From positions 803,501 through 867,500 of the forward strand of contig NW_022985560.1 of assembly GCF_010093815.1 (NCBI RefSeq): a stretch of 64,000 bases of DNA, given 5' to 3'. The number at the start of each line of letters is the position of its first letter. Position 1 is the first letter of the stretch. Below are positions 1 to 13,002 of this stretch, in pieces. The DNA comes from Pseudovirgaria hyperparasitica. Lineage: Eukaryota > Ascomycota > Dothideomycetes > Acrospermales > Acrospermaceae. A program made the position numbers and the translations under genes. A model generated the notes under the pieces. It made no database searches, was not told the DNA's origin, and was given only the letters and a program-made list of their open reading frames with translations.

Positions 1-228
1 GATTGTCTGTTGCGGCTGAGCGAGGTGATGTGGACATAGAAAGCCTGGTCCGGGCGGGGAACGGGAAAGATTGGGTGGGGGAGGGGGGGACAGTGTCGTC
101 CGTTCAGCAGAGATAGCAGATAGCAGATTACTTCTCAGTCGAGAGGAAAAGCGGGGGCGTCAAAAGTCGTTGATGTCGTGCCTGCTGCACGCGTGGCTCG
201 ATGGAGATGGCTGTGCAGTGCAGACAAA

Positions 229-272
229 GGCGAGGCAAGGCGAGGCAAGGCAAGGCAAGGCAAAGCAAGGCA
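229..272. repeat. GGCAA/GGCGA pentanucleotide repeat
   Basis: About nine imperfect copies of a five-base unit (ggcaa, ggcga, agcaa). This is a simple tandem repeat with no coding signal. Confidence 0.8.
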
Positions 273-619
273 GATAAAGCTACCGTTGATGTACCATATA
301 TACCCAAACTCATAAAGTTGCATGATATACTGTGCGTGCGAGAAACGTGTCTGGATCCATTATCTAGTAATCTATGTGCTGGTTCGTCTCTTTGACGACG
401 ATGATGATGATGACGACGAAGAAGAAGGACAAGGGAGTCATGTGTAGCGTTTTGCAGGATCTGTGTAGTTAGCTGGACGTGTATTTCGAGCAAGTTTGTT
501 TGTCGTCGTCGGTTGTTGTTGTTGTTAGCTGTTGGACGGCACCCGTTCCGTATCGTGCGTTGCGAGATGTCCCGATGGCATGGCATTGTGCGAAGTCGAA
601 TCGGATGTGTGCTCGTGGA

Positions 620-694
620 TGACTGACTGACTGGCTGACTGGCTGACTGACTGACTGACTGACTGACTGACTGACTGACTGGACTGACTGACTG
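620..694. repeat. (CTGA)n tetranucleotide repeat
   Basis: About eighteen nearly perfect copies of ctga, interrupted by ctgg variants. A second four-base repeat (tagg)n follows at 735-756. Both look like ordinary microsatellites, likely to vary in length between strains. Confidence 0.9.
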
Positions 695-2447
695 GACATC
701 CAGTCGTCCAATGACAGAAGTTAGTAACCCAGTAGATAGGTAGGTAGGTAGGTAGGGCCTTGCTGTCAAAACAGCGCTTGTCAAGCAAGCAGGTAAGCAA
801 GCAAGGCAGATCTTGTTTGGTATGGTATGATATGTCATGTAGTGCGATCGCAGGTGTACGAGGAGAGATCTGGGTCGTAACCCAGTGTTTGACGAAAAGT
901 CTAGTTTCATGCAATGCATGCAATGCAATGCTTCAAGCCGATCTGATCGTGTTCCAGAAATGCAAGATCTTGGGGGAGAGAGGTGGTATGGGTGTTGATT
1001 GTCTTCACTTCTGATAAACACTTTGACACTGTATAAAGCCCAGTTCAAAAAGAAGCTATACGTGGGTTTTATAGTATATAGCTATCTCGTGCACATCCAG
1101 CAATCCCTAATCCCCCTCTCATACACTACATAGCATATACTCAATCTGACAGACACTCACTACGAGGAAGCCAACGCAGTACAAGACATGATGCCAGACA
1201 GATTTCCTCGGCCCTGGGACTCACAAGGCTCGGATATCCGCGATCTGCGTGACTAAACACAGACAGCCTGGTAGGTAGGTAGGCTCTAGCTCTGGACCTC
1301 CCAACACCACCACCCGTACGAGGCAGTGTAACGGAGTGGCGCCTGCATCATTTTTTTGAAAGGAGGGAGGGACAAAAGATGGAGAGTGGGTTAAACACGT
1401 TGACGGTGCGGCGTTGCACGGCAGGGAGGCTGGCTGGCAGGCAGGACAAAGGGACTTTCAGCTCGAGCTCGGCGGAGGAGGCATACATGGTCAAGCGATA
1501 TCGTGGTTGATCGAATTGTCTGGATTGTCGGGTCGGGTGCACGCTCAGACGGTAGACAGGCATTGGATACGTGATGCCAGTGACGTGTGGTGTTTTGCCT
1601 GAGAGCATGCACGCGGGGGAGGGATATGCGTCAACGTTCTCGGGAGATTCTACTGCTGTGCATAGCTGGATTGGGCGAGGCACATTTGCGATCTGGTTTG
1701 TGAGTGGGCGCTGTACATGGCAGTTTCTTGGTTCATGGAGAGCATGAGCGGGCAGGATTGGTAGGATGAGATGGGTTTTTGGCTATTGTGATGACATACG
1801 AGTCTTGCAGAAAGCCAATAGCTCTGCGCTACGATAGAGGACTGCACAAAGGAGAGGAAGTGGTACGCCTTGTTGTCTAGTGCAAATGAGCTTTGTGCAG
1901 AGGATGAGAGAGACGGTCGAACAGAGGGTACAGATACAGTTTTTCAGTTGGTAGCATCCGGTGTTGTTGTATACAAGATGGACAAATTAGGTTGAACATG
2001 CTCTAGCAGCGCGGCTACAACCATGCGTGATAGTCGGTCTCGATGTCTGCAATTACTCTGCAACAAAGGAACTTTTCAGATATACAGCCGTCAGCCACAA
2101 GTTGCCAGAGGCGTAACCAGGCGTCCGGACATTTTGTAACGCTATGGTTGTTTAGTTTTGGAGTTATGCATGGCGTCTGCAACCAATACACGAGCCGAGA
2201 TTTCGAGCTGATAAATGATTGTTACCGTGCTGAACAACAGACGACAGGACGTGCGTATCTCTCTAGTTTTCACCAAAAAAACGTAGTCCTGGGTCGCGCG
2301 CGCGGATGGGAGAGGCATATACTGTAATACCCGAGGAAACACAAAAAACGCATCACGATCGGGCAACGCGCGAAAGAATGAAGCACGAGCGGAGATTTCG
2401 AACGCGACTATTCATTCACAGTGGGGAATGATGCTCCGTGCGACCGA

Positions 2448-2508
2448 CATCGCATCGCATCGCAGCGCATCGCAACGCATCGCAAGCGCATCGTAAGCGC
2501 ATCGTAGC
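2448..2508. repeat. GCATC-based tandem repeat
   Basis: Imperfect tandem copies of gcatc with cgca, cgcaa and cgtaa spacers. Several frames stay open through it only because the unit lacks stop codons. Confidence 0.75.
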
Positions 2509-4276
2509 CTCGATGCGCGCGAGGTGATGAAGATGCTCGCAAGGCTTTGGCGGATTGGGACGAGGCGAAATTTGACAAGGGCCGGCGTTGAGGTCGGGCC
2601 CGCAGCCAAGAAACATGGGCATAGCCTTGCAATCGATAGCTACCAAACTCTTTATCCAGATGAGGATGGGTGATTAATATGTCGAGGCGCACGTCATAAT
2701 CTGGAGCCCAGAGCAGACGTCATGTATATACACTATCAGCTCATGATTCAGTTGAAGTATCATGCCGCATAGATGTTTATGCTTGTAATGGAGGAGAGCA
2801 TACTGGAGAAATAGGTAGAAGGGTGCTCAGGTGGGGACGGTGGACAGACAGAGGGAACAAGTGTTGCGGCGATTGGCGATCAACGTTCCTGTCACCCACT
2901 TTGCCCGTCACACCTATCAGCAGCGACTCACGAGGTGCATGATGAAAACAGCGCCTGACGGGATAAAAACAACGCGGTACCGCACTGCAGTTCAGCTACA
3001 TCTCCCTGTCTCCACCTAATCTCGCTTGTTGCCGAGAGCCAATAACGGCAGGCACCACCGGCCAATGTCCGTCTCCTTTGGGACGTGTTATTCCATAATC
3101 GGATGTGGAAGTCGCGTAGTCGAGTTCAACACATCATTTTATTATTGATTCGTAGAGTGCTCTTTCTATACAGGGAATCCCTGCCTGAGGTTTTTTCTTT
3201 TCTTTTTTCCGTAAACTACGAATTGTGCAATGTGCGTGAAGCTTGCGTGAGTTGTGGAGTGTGAAGGGTGAAGGGTGAAGCGTCAAGCAGAACGTGTGCT
3301 CCACTTGGTTGTTGTGTGTATTTTCTTCATTCTGTCTGTGTCTGTGTCTGTGTCCTGTGTGCCCTGTTGCAGGTGAGCAAGCTTCTGGCAGCTGTAACAT
3401 GGGCATCAGCATCTTCCTAGGAATATGTGGAATTATTGGACGTAGAGGAGCATCACGTTCCGTAGCCTGTCCTGCTATTCCCCCTGTTCTGGCGCCTATA
3501 GGCACATACATAACTACTACCATTACTACTACTACTACTCCACGGCTGTTTGAGCAAATAGCAGTAGTATACATAGCAGACACTCTCTAGTCTGTCCCAC
3601 GGCCCGCTGTGCCCCTGGTCTATCATGGATCATGGGCTGTGTGTCTGACATCCGTATCTGTACCTATCTGTAACCTAATTCCAGCTTTGTTCTGTATGTC
3701 TGCTGCTCCACTAATCATCCACTGCCACTTGTGCCGCTGCTATCCACACAACGCCTTTCATCTTGCCCCGTTTCGTGTCATTCGTTGCAAATCTTCTGCC
3801 TGCCAATCCTTCCCTTCCTCCCACATGGTCTGTTCGTCCTGTGCGCACCAATCGCACTTCAGCCCTGCATGATCTGATGCATGGGTCTTGCCTGATCTTA
3901 CTCCTTCCGAGTCGTTCGTCACTTCGACCACCACCACCATCCTCCGCACTCGTTCTTTTCTATACACCTCAATCTCACTCTTCTCCGATCTCTGTTGTAT
4001 GCATGAATTGCTGCTGTACCTAAAGTAGTGTCTCCGGAGCTTTTCGTCTCCAGCCTCTCACTCCGCTACGCTCTTTGTCACTCTTTGCTGCTTCTTTTTT
4101 TTTCTCCCTCCGTCCTCACTCGTTCATTTACCTATGCGCCCTCATTACTTCCGACTTTGTCTTTCTCCAGTTTCCCTCTGATTCCGATCCCAATCGCTCT
4201 TCGGATCATGGCAATTGCTATTTGTTAAGAGTTGCGTTATAATTCTCCTAGATACGACAAGATACCCTATTTCGCT

Positions 4277-7200
4277 ATGAAGTCCCTTCGCTATATTCTC
4301 CTAATATTCACCTTCATCGTCCTTCTCACTCCTACATTTGCCTTGCGACCCCATTACAACGTGCGACAAGACGAAAACACCAACGACGAACATTCACAAA
4401 CCGAAATTATATCCAGCAGTGCTCCTGAATCCACCAGAGACCCCAGTCCACCATCGTCAGCTCACGATCAACCCGCTACTGCGACCATACAGCCACCCGC
4501 AACAAGCACCAATGCTGACTCCAACGCTCCAACCGCGATCGGTCAGAACCCTGATCCCACGGCGACTTCCGAAATATGTAAGGATCCTCATTCTACATGA
4601 TATCTGGCTTGAACTCGATCTGACTCTTGGCAGACGACAATGCTTCCGGGGAACTGCCCATCACACCTCGACTCTCTCCAGCTGTCGGTGTTGGTGGAGC
4701 CATCCTGCTGTTGACTGGTGGAGCTTATGGGTTTATTGGTGTTCGACATGAGATGTACGATCCCGCTTCCCATCTGTTTTCATGTCACTAAGCTCTTACA
4801 GGGTACAAATCTTCTTCTCCACTGCATATCTCGCAAGTCTGTCTGTCACGGTGAGCATTCATCCTTTACCAAGCAGTGATTGGACCTAATTCGCGCAGGT
4901 CCTGATCGAGTATGTTGTGAAGGAAGATGTCAGTGATGGTGTCCAGGGTGGTTATTTGGTGGCCATTACGAGCGCTGGATTGATCTTTGGCTGTCTGACC
5001 TTCATCTTTAAAGACATGGTGGAAGGCTTGTGCTGCTTACTTGGCGGCTTTTGCCTTGGCATGTGGTTCCTCACTCTGAAGTCCGGAGGCCTTGTTCAGT
5101 CAACAGGAGGTCGAGTTGGTCTGATTTGCGCCTTCACCGCAGTCGCATTCTCGCTCTCCTTCAGCCATTATACTCGTCTCTACGCCTCCATCGGCTGCAT
5201 AGCGTTCTCTGGAGCTACCATCATTGTTCTTGGAATCGATTGTTTCAGTCGAGCAGGATATAAAGAATTCTGGATCTACCTGTGGAGTACGTTGACACTG
5301 TTCCACAGACAAACTGGTACTGACTCTGCACAGATTTGAACAACAGGGCCATCTTCCCACTAGAGACTCAGACATATCCGGTGACTCGTGGCATGACTGT
5401 GGAAATCGCCGCGATCATCATTCTGACCCTTTTTGCCGTCATCTCGCAGTTGAAGCTGTGGAAGATTGTGCGGGAGCGCAAGGACAAGAAGACTGCAGCT
5501 CAGGTCGAACGTCAGAAGCACCTAGATGCCTTAGACTCGGAAGCTAACCTTCGATATCAAAATCAAGTCGCGAGAGAACAAGAGGAGTGGGAAGCCACAC
5601 ACGGCGACAAAGAACATGGCAAAGCTGTCGCAGAGTCAAAGTCATCGATCAGCGATGTGCCTAAGCTGTCGATGAGCTGTGCGAGTCAGGAAACGTCTCG
5701 TCGTTCCTCACAAGCGACACCCCAGGAGTCCGTTGAGATGCTCAACATTGATAAGATGAACGATACGCGTTCTCCTTACTACGTTGCACCAGACACTGGT
5801 ACAGTGACAGTCGCAATTGCCGAGGAGGACGAGATTCATGATATTGATCCCCAGGACAAGAGCTTTACGACACGACGAGACTCGGAATTACCTGGGTACT
5901 GCTCTTCTTTGAACGATGGAACCGACCGCAGGCAACAAGTGAAATCACCGGACTCTTTTGTGAGTGAGGTTGCTAAGTTGACCGGTAGCAGGAGGACATC
6001 TTTGCGAGCTTCTTCGTCGCTGCGCGTGTCCGTCCCTGCTCCAGCTGTCATGCCACTACCAATACCGATTTTCACCTCGAACCGACACACCAACTCGAAT
6101 AGGGGTGATGATGATGACGATACAGCGAGCAAACGTGGTTCTAAACGATTCTCCGCTACCTCTAGTCTCAAGAGACTATCTCAGATCAGCAATCGCAGAT
6201 CTCAAGATGTGTCCTCATCACAGGAAGACCTCATCATCCCGCATATCGAAGAGGATAGGAGGTCGTCGATTGCAGCAACGCTAGACGGTCTGGACATGGA
6301 CGACTTTTCACTACCGCCAACCGCGCCTCCTTCTCGCCCAAACTCGTGGCTGAATATCCGAGACGAATTACCAAAGATCGATGTCTACGAACCGGATGGA
6401 AATCTCAGCCCGACTTCAGAAGGCCGTCCGAGAAGCTTCATGGACGTTGCGTCAGAAGTCGGCACAATTGAGTCGTCGAAGAATGCTTCATGCATTTCCA
6501 TCGGCCAGCATGGTCTTCGTGGCTCATTAACTCCTAGTACCAATCCTAAACATGTAATGCATGGTGCGACTCGAGAAAGACGCCAGCTGGAAAGAGCAAT
6601 ACCAGAAGACAGTAAGTCCAATCTTGACGACTCAGCTCTGGGGAGCCCGAGTACGGAGAGGGTGTCTCGCGTTACCAGTATCACGGACCAACTACCCGAC
6701 AAGCTATCAAAGACAGCCTTGATTTATCGTACCAACGAATGGATCAAACATGCTGCAGACGCTGATCAGGATGGTCTCGGCTCAGATAATCTTGAGCTTC
6801 AAGAGCCAGAGTCTCCAGGAACCCGGGTTGAGACCGGCTTCTCATTCGAAGCTGCTGCACCCGTGAATATTGAGGATCTCCAAAAGACGATGGCAGAAAC
6901 TATCCCCGCTCAACCAGAGCCTGCGGCCCCAGTGTCGAGAAGACAATCCAGAGATATACCCACTCCTAGTATGAATGGCCGGGCCAGCGCACTGGAGAGA
7001 CTGGAGCGTCCTGCCTCAAGGATTGCTCAGTCACCACCTAGTTTTCCTGCGGAAGAGACAACGCAAAGTAGTACCACGATCCCCCAACCAAACCTGATCA
7101 GACACGCGTCAGCTCCAAAATTGGGGGGTCGAGGGATGGGGTTCCGTACCTCGTCAACTCCAATTATTGACCAGATCGTACAAGAATCTCCTCTCGAGGA

Positions 7201-7852
7201 TCCAGAAGCCAGGAGCAGGGATGTTGCGACGCCTCTACCGACTAATACGCTCATCAACCGACGTGAAAGCATGATGCGCAGTCGCATCACGTCCACGAAC
7301 TTTAACAGTACATCACTTCCAAATCTTCTTACTGCCAGCGCCATACAACCTTCTGATTCAGCGTCTATCCGAAACATGGCGACGCCGAGTCCACTGGGTA
7401 CAGACGAAGATGACATCCCGCTCGCTGAGCGCAAGCAAATGTTGCAGCAGCGTCGCTTCTCTGGTCCGCAGAGGAATACCTTGAATCCTACGCAATCTAC
7501 TATGCAACTCATTCCGCCGCCTGTTACACAGGTCCATGCCATCTACGACTCACACCAGCCAAAACGGACATCCGGAGTTGACGCTGCAGAGCAAGCAAAT
7601 CGAATGGCTCGCTGGCGCATGTCGCAACGCGAACTCCTTGCTCCGTCGCGGCAGTCAGGATTCGTGGATGAGAACCGAAGACAGCAGATGTTGGAGCATC
7701 AACGGCAGTCGCAAATGGCAAAACAGCAAGAAGAAGTAGCGGCTGTTAGTCGCGACATGTTCTTTGATGATATAATGCGCAGAGGAGATATGCAAGACTT
7801 GCACCGAGAAGCAATGCGAAAGATGCAGGCGAAGGCCAAGGGCGCGCATTGA
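4277..7852 (+). CDS. TMEM198/TM7S3-like seven-pass membrane protein with long disordered tail
   Basis: Five exons fit: 4277-4577, 4634-4754, 4802-4850, 4899-5286 and 5334-7852. All joins keep frame across GT-AG introns of 47-56 bases. The start at 4277 gives a signal peptide (MKSLRYILLIFTFIVLLTP). A Ser/Thr/Pro-rich stretch follows, then about seven hydrophobic segments containing GGFCLGMWFL and LKSGGL, typical of the DUF4203/TM198-like family. After the last membrane segment (IAAIIILTLFAVISQLKLW) comes a basic RERKDKK turn and about 800 residues of disordered, Ser-rich tail. The extreme C-terminus (RRGDMQDLHREAMRKMQ) looks like a short amphipathic helix. The family is widespread in Pezizomycotina; its molecular function is unknown to me. 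The tail suggests a cytoplasmic regulatory or scaffold part, which is inference. Confidence 0.88.
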
Positions 7853-10658
7853 AGGGTGTGATGGTATCGCAGTGTTACAAGAGGGCGCTGCCGCAAATGC
7901 AATGTCACGAAGGGAGGGAGGTATTGTAGGATTTTGGGCGCAGTGTTTCATACCGCGCAGGGATCGGTATTTACGAGGACGGACTGGGATAGAAAGACCG
8001 AAAGAGCTGGGATACAAACGGGGCAACTCGGATCGAGTTGATCATGATTTTGAGAGTATCTGCAGAGAGGATGGAAAATATGATATCCAGGGTTTCACGG
8101 CCGGGTGGTAAGATTCGTCAACGGCCTTTCATATATATGGGCAACTCGCAACGGGGTTGCACAAGAAAAATAACATCTGGCTAGACCAGACCTTACTTTT
8201 AAGCTACACACACAACAAACTATACCTCGATATCTGTATGTAGTGGCCATTAATTTAGTAATGATTAATCATCTCTTCTTCACCCATTCCAAATACCGCA
8301 TCCAGTCAAGTTTTGTTTTTGGTCTTTGGTTTTGATCAAACAATTTTCGGTAATTAATTTTAGTTAGTACTTTGCAGCTTTGCCTCTCTCCCGCTCGAGC
8401 TAGAGACATGAACTATAGTTCTGGACAGGACGTGTGGAGACAAACCCATACTGTGTAGTGTGCACCGAAGGCAGCGGGAAAGGGGGTAATTAGTAGTAGA
8501 CAGACTAGAAAGAAAATGCGAAAAGCAAACACGTTGGTGGGCGGGGTGGTCCTGACGACAGCCGGCGGCGGCCGCGGGAACCACCAGACGATGGGAAGGA
8601 TGTCAAACTAAGCCACGTTTTTGCATTCTCTAGTGTCTGTTCCCAAGGGGGGTTTTTTTCTTGGTTGGTGTTGTTTTTGGTGGTAGTCGTCGTCGGGTGG
8701 GCTTGGGCTTGGGCTTGGGCTGCTACTACTATTACTACTGCTGCTTCTGCTGCAATGGATCCCACCCGCCGGGAGGGGAGGAGAGATGAGGGGAGGGACC
8801 TACGGTACATCAGGAAGTTAGTTGGTATGGATAGTCTATCCGTCGGGTAGCAATGGGATTACTGTAATGGGGAGGGGATCGTCGGGGTTTGGTCAGGTAC
8901 GTACCGACCGGTATGTATTGTGGGATGGATGGACGGGATGGTAGGGGATGGGATGGGATGGGAATTAATAAGGTGGGTAGGTAAGGTGATTAGGGGCGTG
9001 GAAGAGAGGGGAAGGGGATGAATGGCGAGGGGTATTTGGCGGTTGTGTATGTATGTATGTGTTTCTTGATTTGGTTTTGCTATCTGTTTAGGAGTAGGAC
9101 TGTGTGATGGAATGAGTACTCTGTTTCATTCGTTTGTGTGTTTTGTTTTTGTTCAGAGGTGGGTGTTGTTGTTGTTGTATCACGACGAAAAGAAGTATGC
9201 GATTGGTTATTATGTAGAGGATGGGTGCATACCGAGGTAGGTTCTTACCTGGCTGGTAGTCCCTGCCTAGAATGGACCCGGTTTTTTTTGTTTGTTTGTT
9301 GTATTGGTTATTTTCTAGGGGACGGCAATGGCGGCATCTCTGGAAGCAGTCAGGCAGAGAGGCACTGAGAGCGAGAGATACGAGCTGGAAGTATGGATGT
9401 CACTGATGCTTGAAAACTGAGAACTGACATCATGCGCCTCATCTCTCTCGCTCCTTGCCCTCGTGGCGTAACTTTGAGAACGTGTGCGCCCGATGCTCTG
9501 TGTGCACTGGGATCCTGGTCTTTTTATCTGTGTCCTCGATTGTGGTATGTAGTAGTGGCAGTGGCATGATTTTTTCCTGACTCGTGCTTGTTTCTTGCAT
9601 TACTCATGGGTGGTGGAGGTGGTGTGGTGATCATGAAGATGATGAAATTTAGTGATGATGCGAGGAATGTTGTAGGGCCCGCTGTCAGGGGAAAGTCTAT
9701 CCAGCGAGGTGCGTCTTCTATTTTGGGGGACGGAGGGGATGCCGATGAGAAGAAGAGGGGAATTGATGGGGGGTCTGGGCGGTGGTTTGGGTTCTAACTT
9801 AGCCTGGGGAGGAGTCAACGATGTGTGGTGCTATTGTACTTAGTATGCTTTCGTGCCTGAACTAATTTAGAAGCTGTTGAACCTCATCCTGCTCCATGGA
9901 CTTGAACGTGCTGTTCGTGTCGACGTCAGGCTGGAAGTTTCTTTGCGTGGCCTTGAACTTTTAGCTTTTTGCCTTTACGAGGGCAGTGCAGGGCAGATTT
10001 GTAGGAACAAACAGCTGGGAATGGACTGATGGATGGACAGCACCGGGCATCATCCATGATACATTGGGGCCAATGCTGGCGTTTGGTGTGTGGCATCTCG
10101 TGTCTGAGTGTGGCCCGCACGCGGGGAGGAGACAAGGACTCGCCTGGATAAGTCTGCCGTTCGACGCAGTCAAGGCTGTCTGTGTGGTTGTTGGATCTTG
10201 ATTCTTTAGCCCCAGATGATCGATCCAGACTTCCACCACCAGAGCAAAAGCCTGTCTGTCCAAGCAATGAGATGAGATGGTGCGCGTCTGTGTCGGGACG
10301 GGCCAAAGTGAATATATCTGGACGGGTATCATGCGGCGCGTCTGTATACTTTTATCCACTAAAATAAATGCTTTTGCTGCTATAGGTACCGTGGTCTGCA
10401 TTGCTGCTGAGCCGCATTATTGCCTTTTCTTTATTACCTTGACTCCATCCTCCTCCTCCACACACACACACACGGGCACGCTTTGACTGCTCCCCTCTGT
10501 TCATTTATGCAAAACGCCCTTACTTGGTTCTTCGTTCTAGTTGCTTGACAAAACATTCTCTGTTGCTTCTCAATTCTGTACTGTATACATTGTTCTTGTT
10601 CTTTCATGGTGTTTGCCGACGCACGAGTTCATTGTGCGTGAGCGTTCCGGTGCCCCCA
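7853..10658. other. Intergenic region, G/T-rich, with simple repeats
   Basis: No gene is supported. The stretch holds the 3' end of the membrane protein transcript and the promoter of the Erf4 gene. It contains a gcttgg repeat (about 8700-8721), ggat/gggat runs near 8930-8965 and a short (ca)n at 10460-10473. It turns pyrimidine-rich from about 10440 onward, like the leader of the following gene. The small open frames (for example 9588-9797 and 9961-10401 minus) have no recognisable domain. Confidence 0.5.
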
Positions 10659-12221
10659 ATGCTGGCTCTCGCTCCTCAATCGCACCCAATCCGGCTTAGC
10701 CTCTTCGGTACCTGCTTAGCTCGCAACCTCACTGCCCCCATCACGGCCTCTCCTTTGTCAGACTCGGACTCATCACCACCTCCCCAGGCGCCGCGTATCC
10801 ATAGTCTCTGGTGCTCTAGCTCGGCTTCCTCGACGTCGCAACAACGGCCTCCCAGTCGCATACGCCTAGATCACCGCTATCACCGCCCGAGGTTGCGTGC
10901 ACTCCACCCAGCGACGACCTCCCGTTTACTGCTCGATGGTCCCTGACGAACCGTATCTTTAATCGAGGCTGGAACAATCCTGCGAATACCCTTCCACGAC
11001 AATCTCCTGCAAGACTCTGGAACCCGGTCAACTTCTCGCCTCGCGGTCCTCCTCCGCTGCCGAACCTTCCCATCTCCTATCCGCAGATCGCTGCAAGTTT
11101 ACCTTCTCGAGCAGAGCCTGGCGACGTTTCCCCCCTGCTAACTTTTCCGGAGCAAAAGAACAATCGTCTGAGCCTCACACATCCCTCGAGTCTGAACGTC
11201 GAGTCGTCCTCGGCAGGTCTAGAAAGCTTGACTGGGAGAACCAGCATTGGCCTTCCGCGAAATAGTCACAGCGCATACCGTTCACCGCTAATAGACGAGC
11301 AAAAAGTTCAGATGGAGCAACTAGCTGCTGCCGCGGGTATCAAGGGTGCTTCGACCCCCGAGCCACCTACAAATGCGCGCCATGGGTCAGATCTGGAAAC
11401 AGGCGAGCCGAGGTCGCTGAATCGCATGTCCATAAAGGCCAGTCTGCCGCTCGAGAGGAGAAACTCGTTCACATCGGCTCTGGGCCCTTTGGACGGAACT
11501 CAGGAGGGTGAGGAGGCCAATCAGGCAGACGATGACGAAGAATACGCATGGGGTCCTTCGCATCCGTGCTTCCCACACACGAATCCACACGTACCTCTGG
11601 ATTCGCCGCTACATGCCTCGACGCGAATCATACGAGTCAAACGAGACTGGATGGTAGCGGGCGACTTGGCACCGACGTTTGCTAATCTGTATCCTGAAGT
11701 GCTAGACCCGTTGGTGCCGGAGGCGACATTCCGGAACGTGGTCAAGAACATCAACAAAGAGCTCCTGGCAGCTTTCGATCCACTGAGTGGGCGTGCGTGG
11801 ATAGACAGCATTCTGGGCGTTGCAACACTGTGGCTCTGGGACGACCTAGGGTTTTCCGGGGTCAAGTCAAAATTGAGGAAGTTGGAGCAGTGGATTGAGG
11901 ATTGGAACCACAAGGTTGGCGAGCCAGAGGGCGTGCGGATCATTGAATTGCGCAGAACGGGTTATCTCACCGTACGTTGCTGCGTCGCGCAAGACCCATT
12001 ACAATACCCCATGCTAACGTTCTTCGCAGCTCGACTTTCAGATCCCAGACCCGCAAATCGGCATCGATGCACAGAACAGCTCGAGTCGAGCCGATCTCCC
12101 TTATCCACCTCCGCCGGCCAGTATCCCTGCTTCAGGCCATGGCTCCGGGCCTGATTACAGCCCGTACCAAAATCTCTCAGCCCATCAATTCTCGCAAATG
12201 CCACAAACCGCGGTGGCGTGA
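10659..12221 (+). CDS. erf4: Palmitoyltransferase regulatory subunit Erf4
   Basis: Erf4 is the partner of the DHHC enzyme Erf2. The pair palmitoylates Ras-type GTPases at the ER/Golgi membrane. The family domain (PF10256, Golgin A7/Erf4) is clear, with RIIRVKRDWMVAGDLAPTF, then LYPEVLDPLVPEATF, NINKELLAAFDP and WLWDDLGFSGVKSKLRKLEQ. The last intron (11972-12029) is well supported: gtacgt donor, gctaac branch point, cgcag acceptor. The final exon ends with TGA at 12219-12221. The N-terminus is Pro/Ser-rich. Its start is not settled: the conserved frame is open from 10820, but stops lie just upstream and no ATG precedes the domain. An upstream exon is therefore needed, from ATG 10659, or from ATG 10606 with a gtgagc donor at 10638. 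The acceptor at 10868-10869 fits frame in either case. Confidence 0.85.
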
Positions 12222-13002
12222 TTAACTACCAGTAATGAGGGGGAGCGAGAAGTCTATAATGGTCATCATTACCAAGACATCGGCTTCTGAGCCGATTATT
12301 ATTAGGAGGCGTTCGACAGGGTTCATATCCGCTGTACAAGGTATATCTCATGCTATGTTGCTATGTGTTCTTTCTCTCTCTCTTTTGCATAGCGTGTGCG
12401 TGCTGTTTTTGATTTCTTCTTGTAAATCAACAGCGCAATCGTGGGTTTGTCAATCGTTTATTGTTGCTTCTATACCCTTGTTGTATTGTTCGCCGGATTT
12501 TAAAATGGGCATCATAATGGTGATGGTCGCTGCAAAGCAGACTCGATTGGTTGCCCACTGAGGTGTGGGTAGGGGGAATATACGGACGAGCAGTTCTACG
12601 TAGATCTATCACTCGCTGAGCTCGCGCTCTATATGTCTTATAGTTCTAATAAATCTTGCTAAAAGCTATGACTACATTTTGTGTGAACGGAGACCAGATA
12701 TTAAGCGTACCTATTTCGTTTGTCGTGGATGTCCGAATGTTTCCGCTACGGATGCGCTGACTAACCAGATCTTGGCGTCGTAGGTAGGCTGCGCGCGGCG
12801 ACTCGACAATCGAACTTGGACATCCGTCATCAGGCCAGACATAAATCCCATCCCTGCCAAAGTTCAATCAGCAATCCACTCAGACTCAGTATCTACTTTG
12901 CAGTACAAACTTTCTCACTACAAAGCTCCTCAGTCTGCTCGACCGGAACCGCGCAATCCAAGCCTACGTCAGGCTCCCGTCCCTACACCAACCGCCCCCA
13001 TA
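12222..13002. other. Erf4 3' region and promoter of the V-ATPase subunit gene
   Basis: No gene is supported. The first part has an AT-rich 3' untranslated character (ttttgatttcttcttgtaa). The last 150 bases are the likely promoter and leader of the small gene at 13003. Confidence 0.45.

Larger units (their letters stand above)
1..4276. other. Gene-poor, simple-repeat-rich region and leader of the next gene
   Basis: I see no convincing protein gene here. The longest open frame (minus strand, 128-1048) is a translation of tandem repeats and has no domain. The stretch holds several short tandem repeats, listed separately. From about 3900 to 4230 the plus strand becomes strongly pyrimidine-rich (runs of C and T), as is common in promoters and 5' leaders of filamentous fungi. 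That part probably belongs to the membrane protein gene starting at 4277. The rest may be regulatory, a long untranslated leader or unrecognised non-coding RNA; nothing visible decides between these. Confidence 0.5.

Noticed and set aside
128-1048. A 306-residue minus-strand open frame
   Set aside because: It is mostly a translation of tandem repeats (SQSVSQSV runs, cysteine-rich noise), has no domain, and overlaps other open frames of equal quality.
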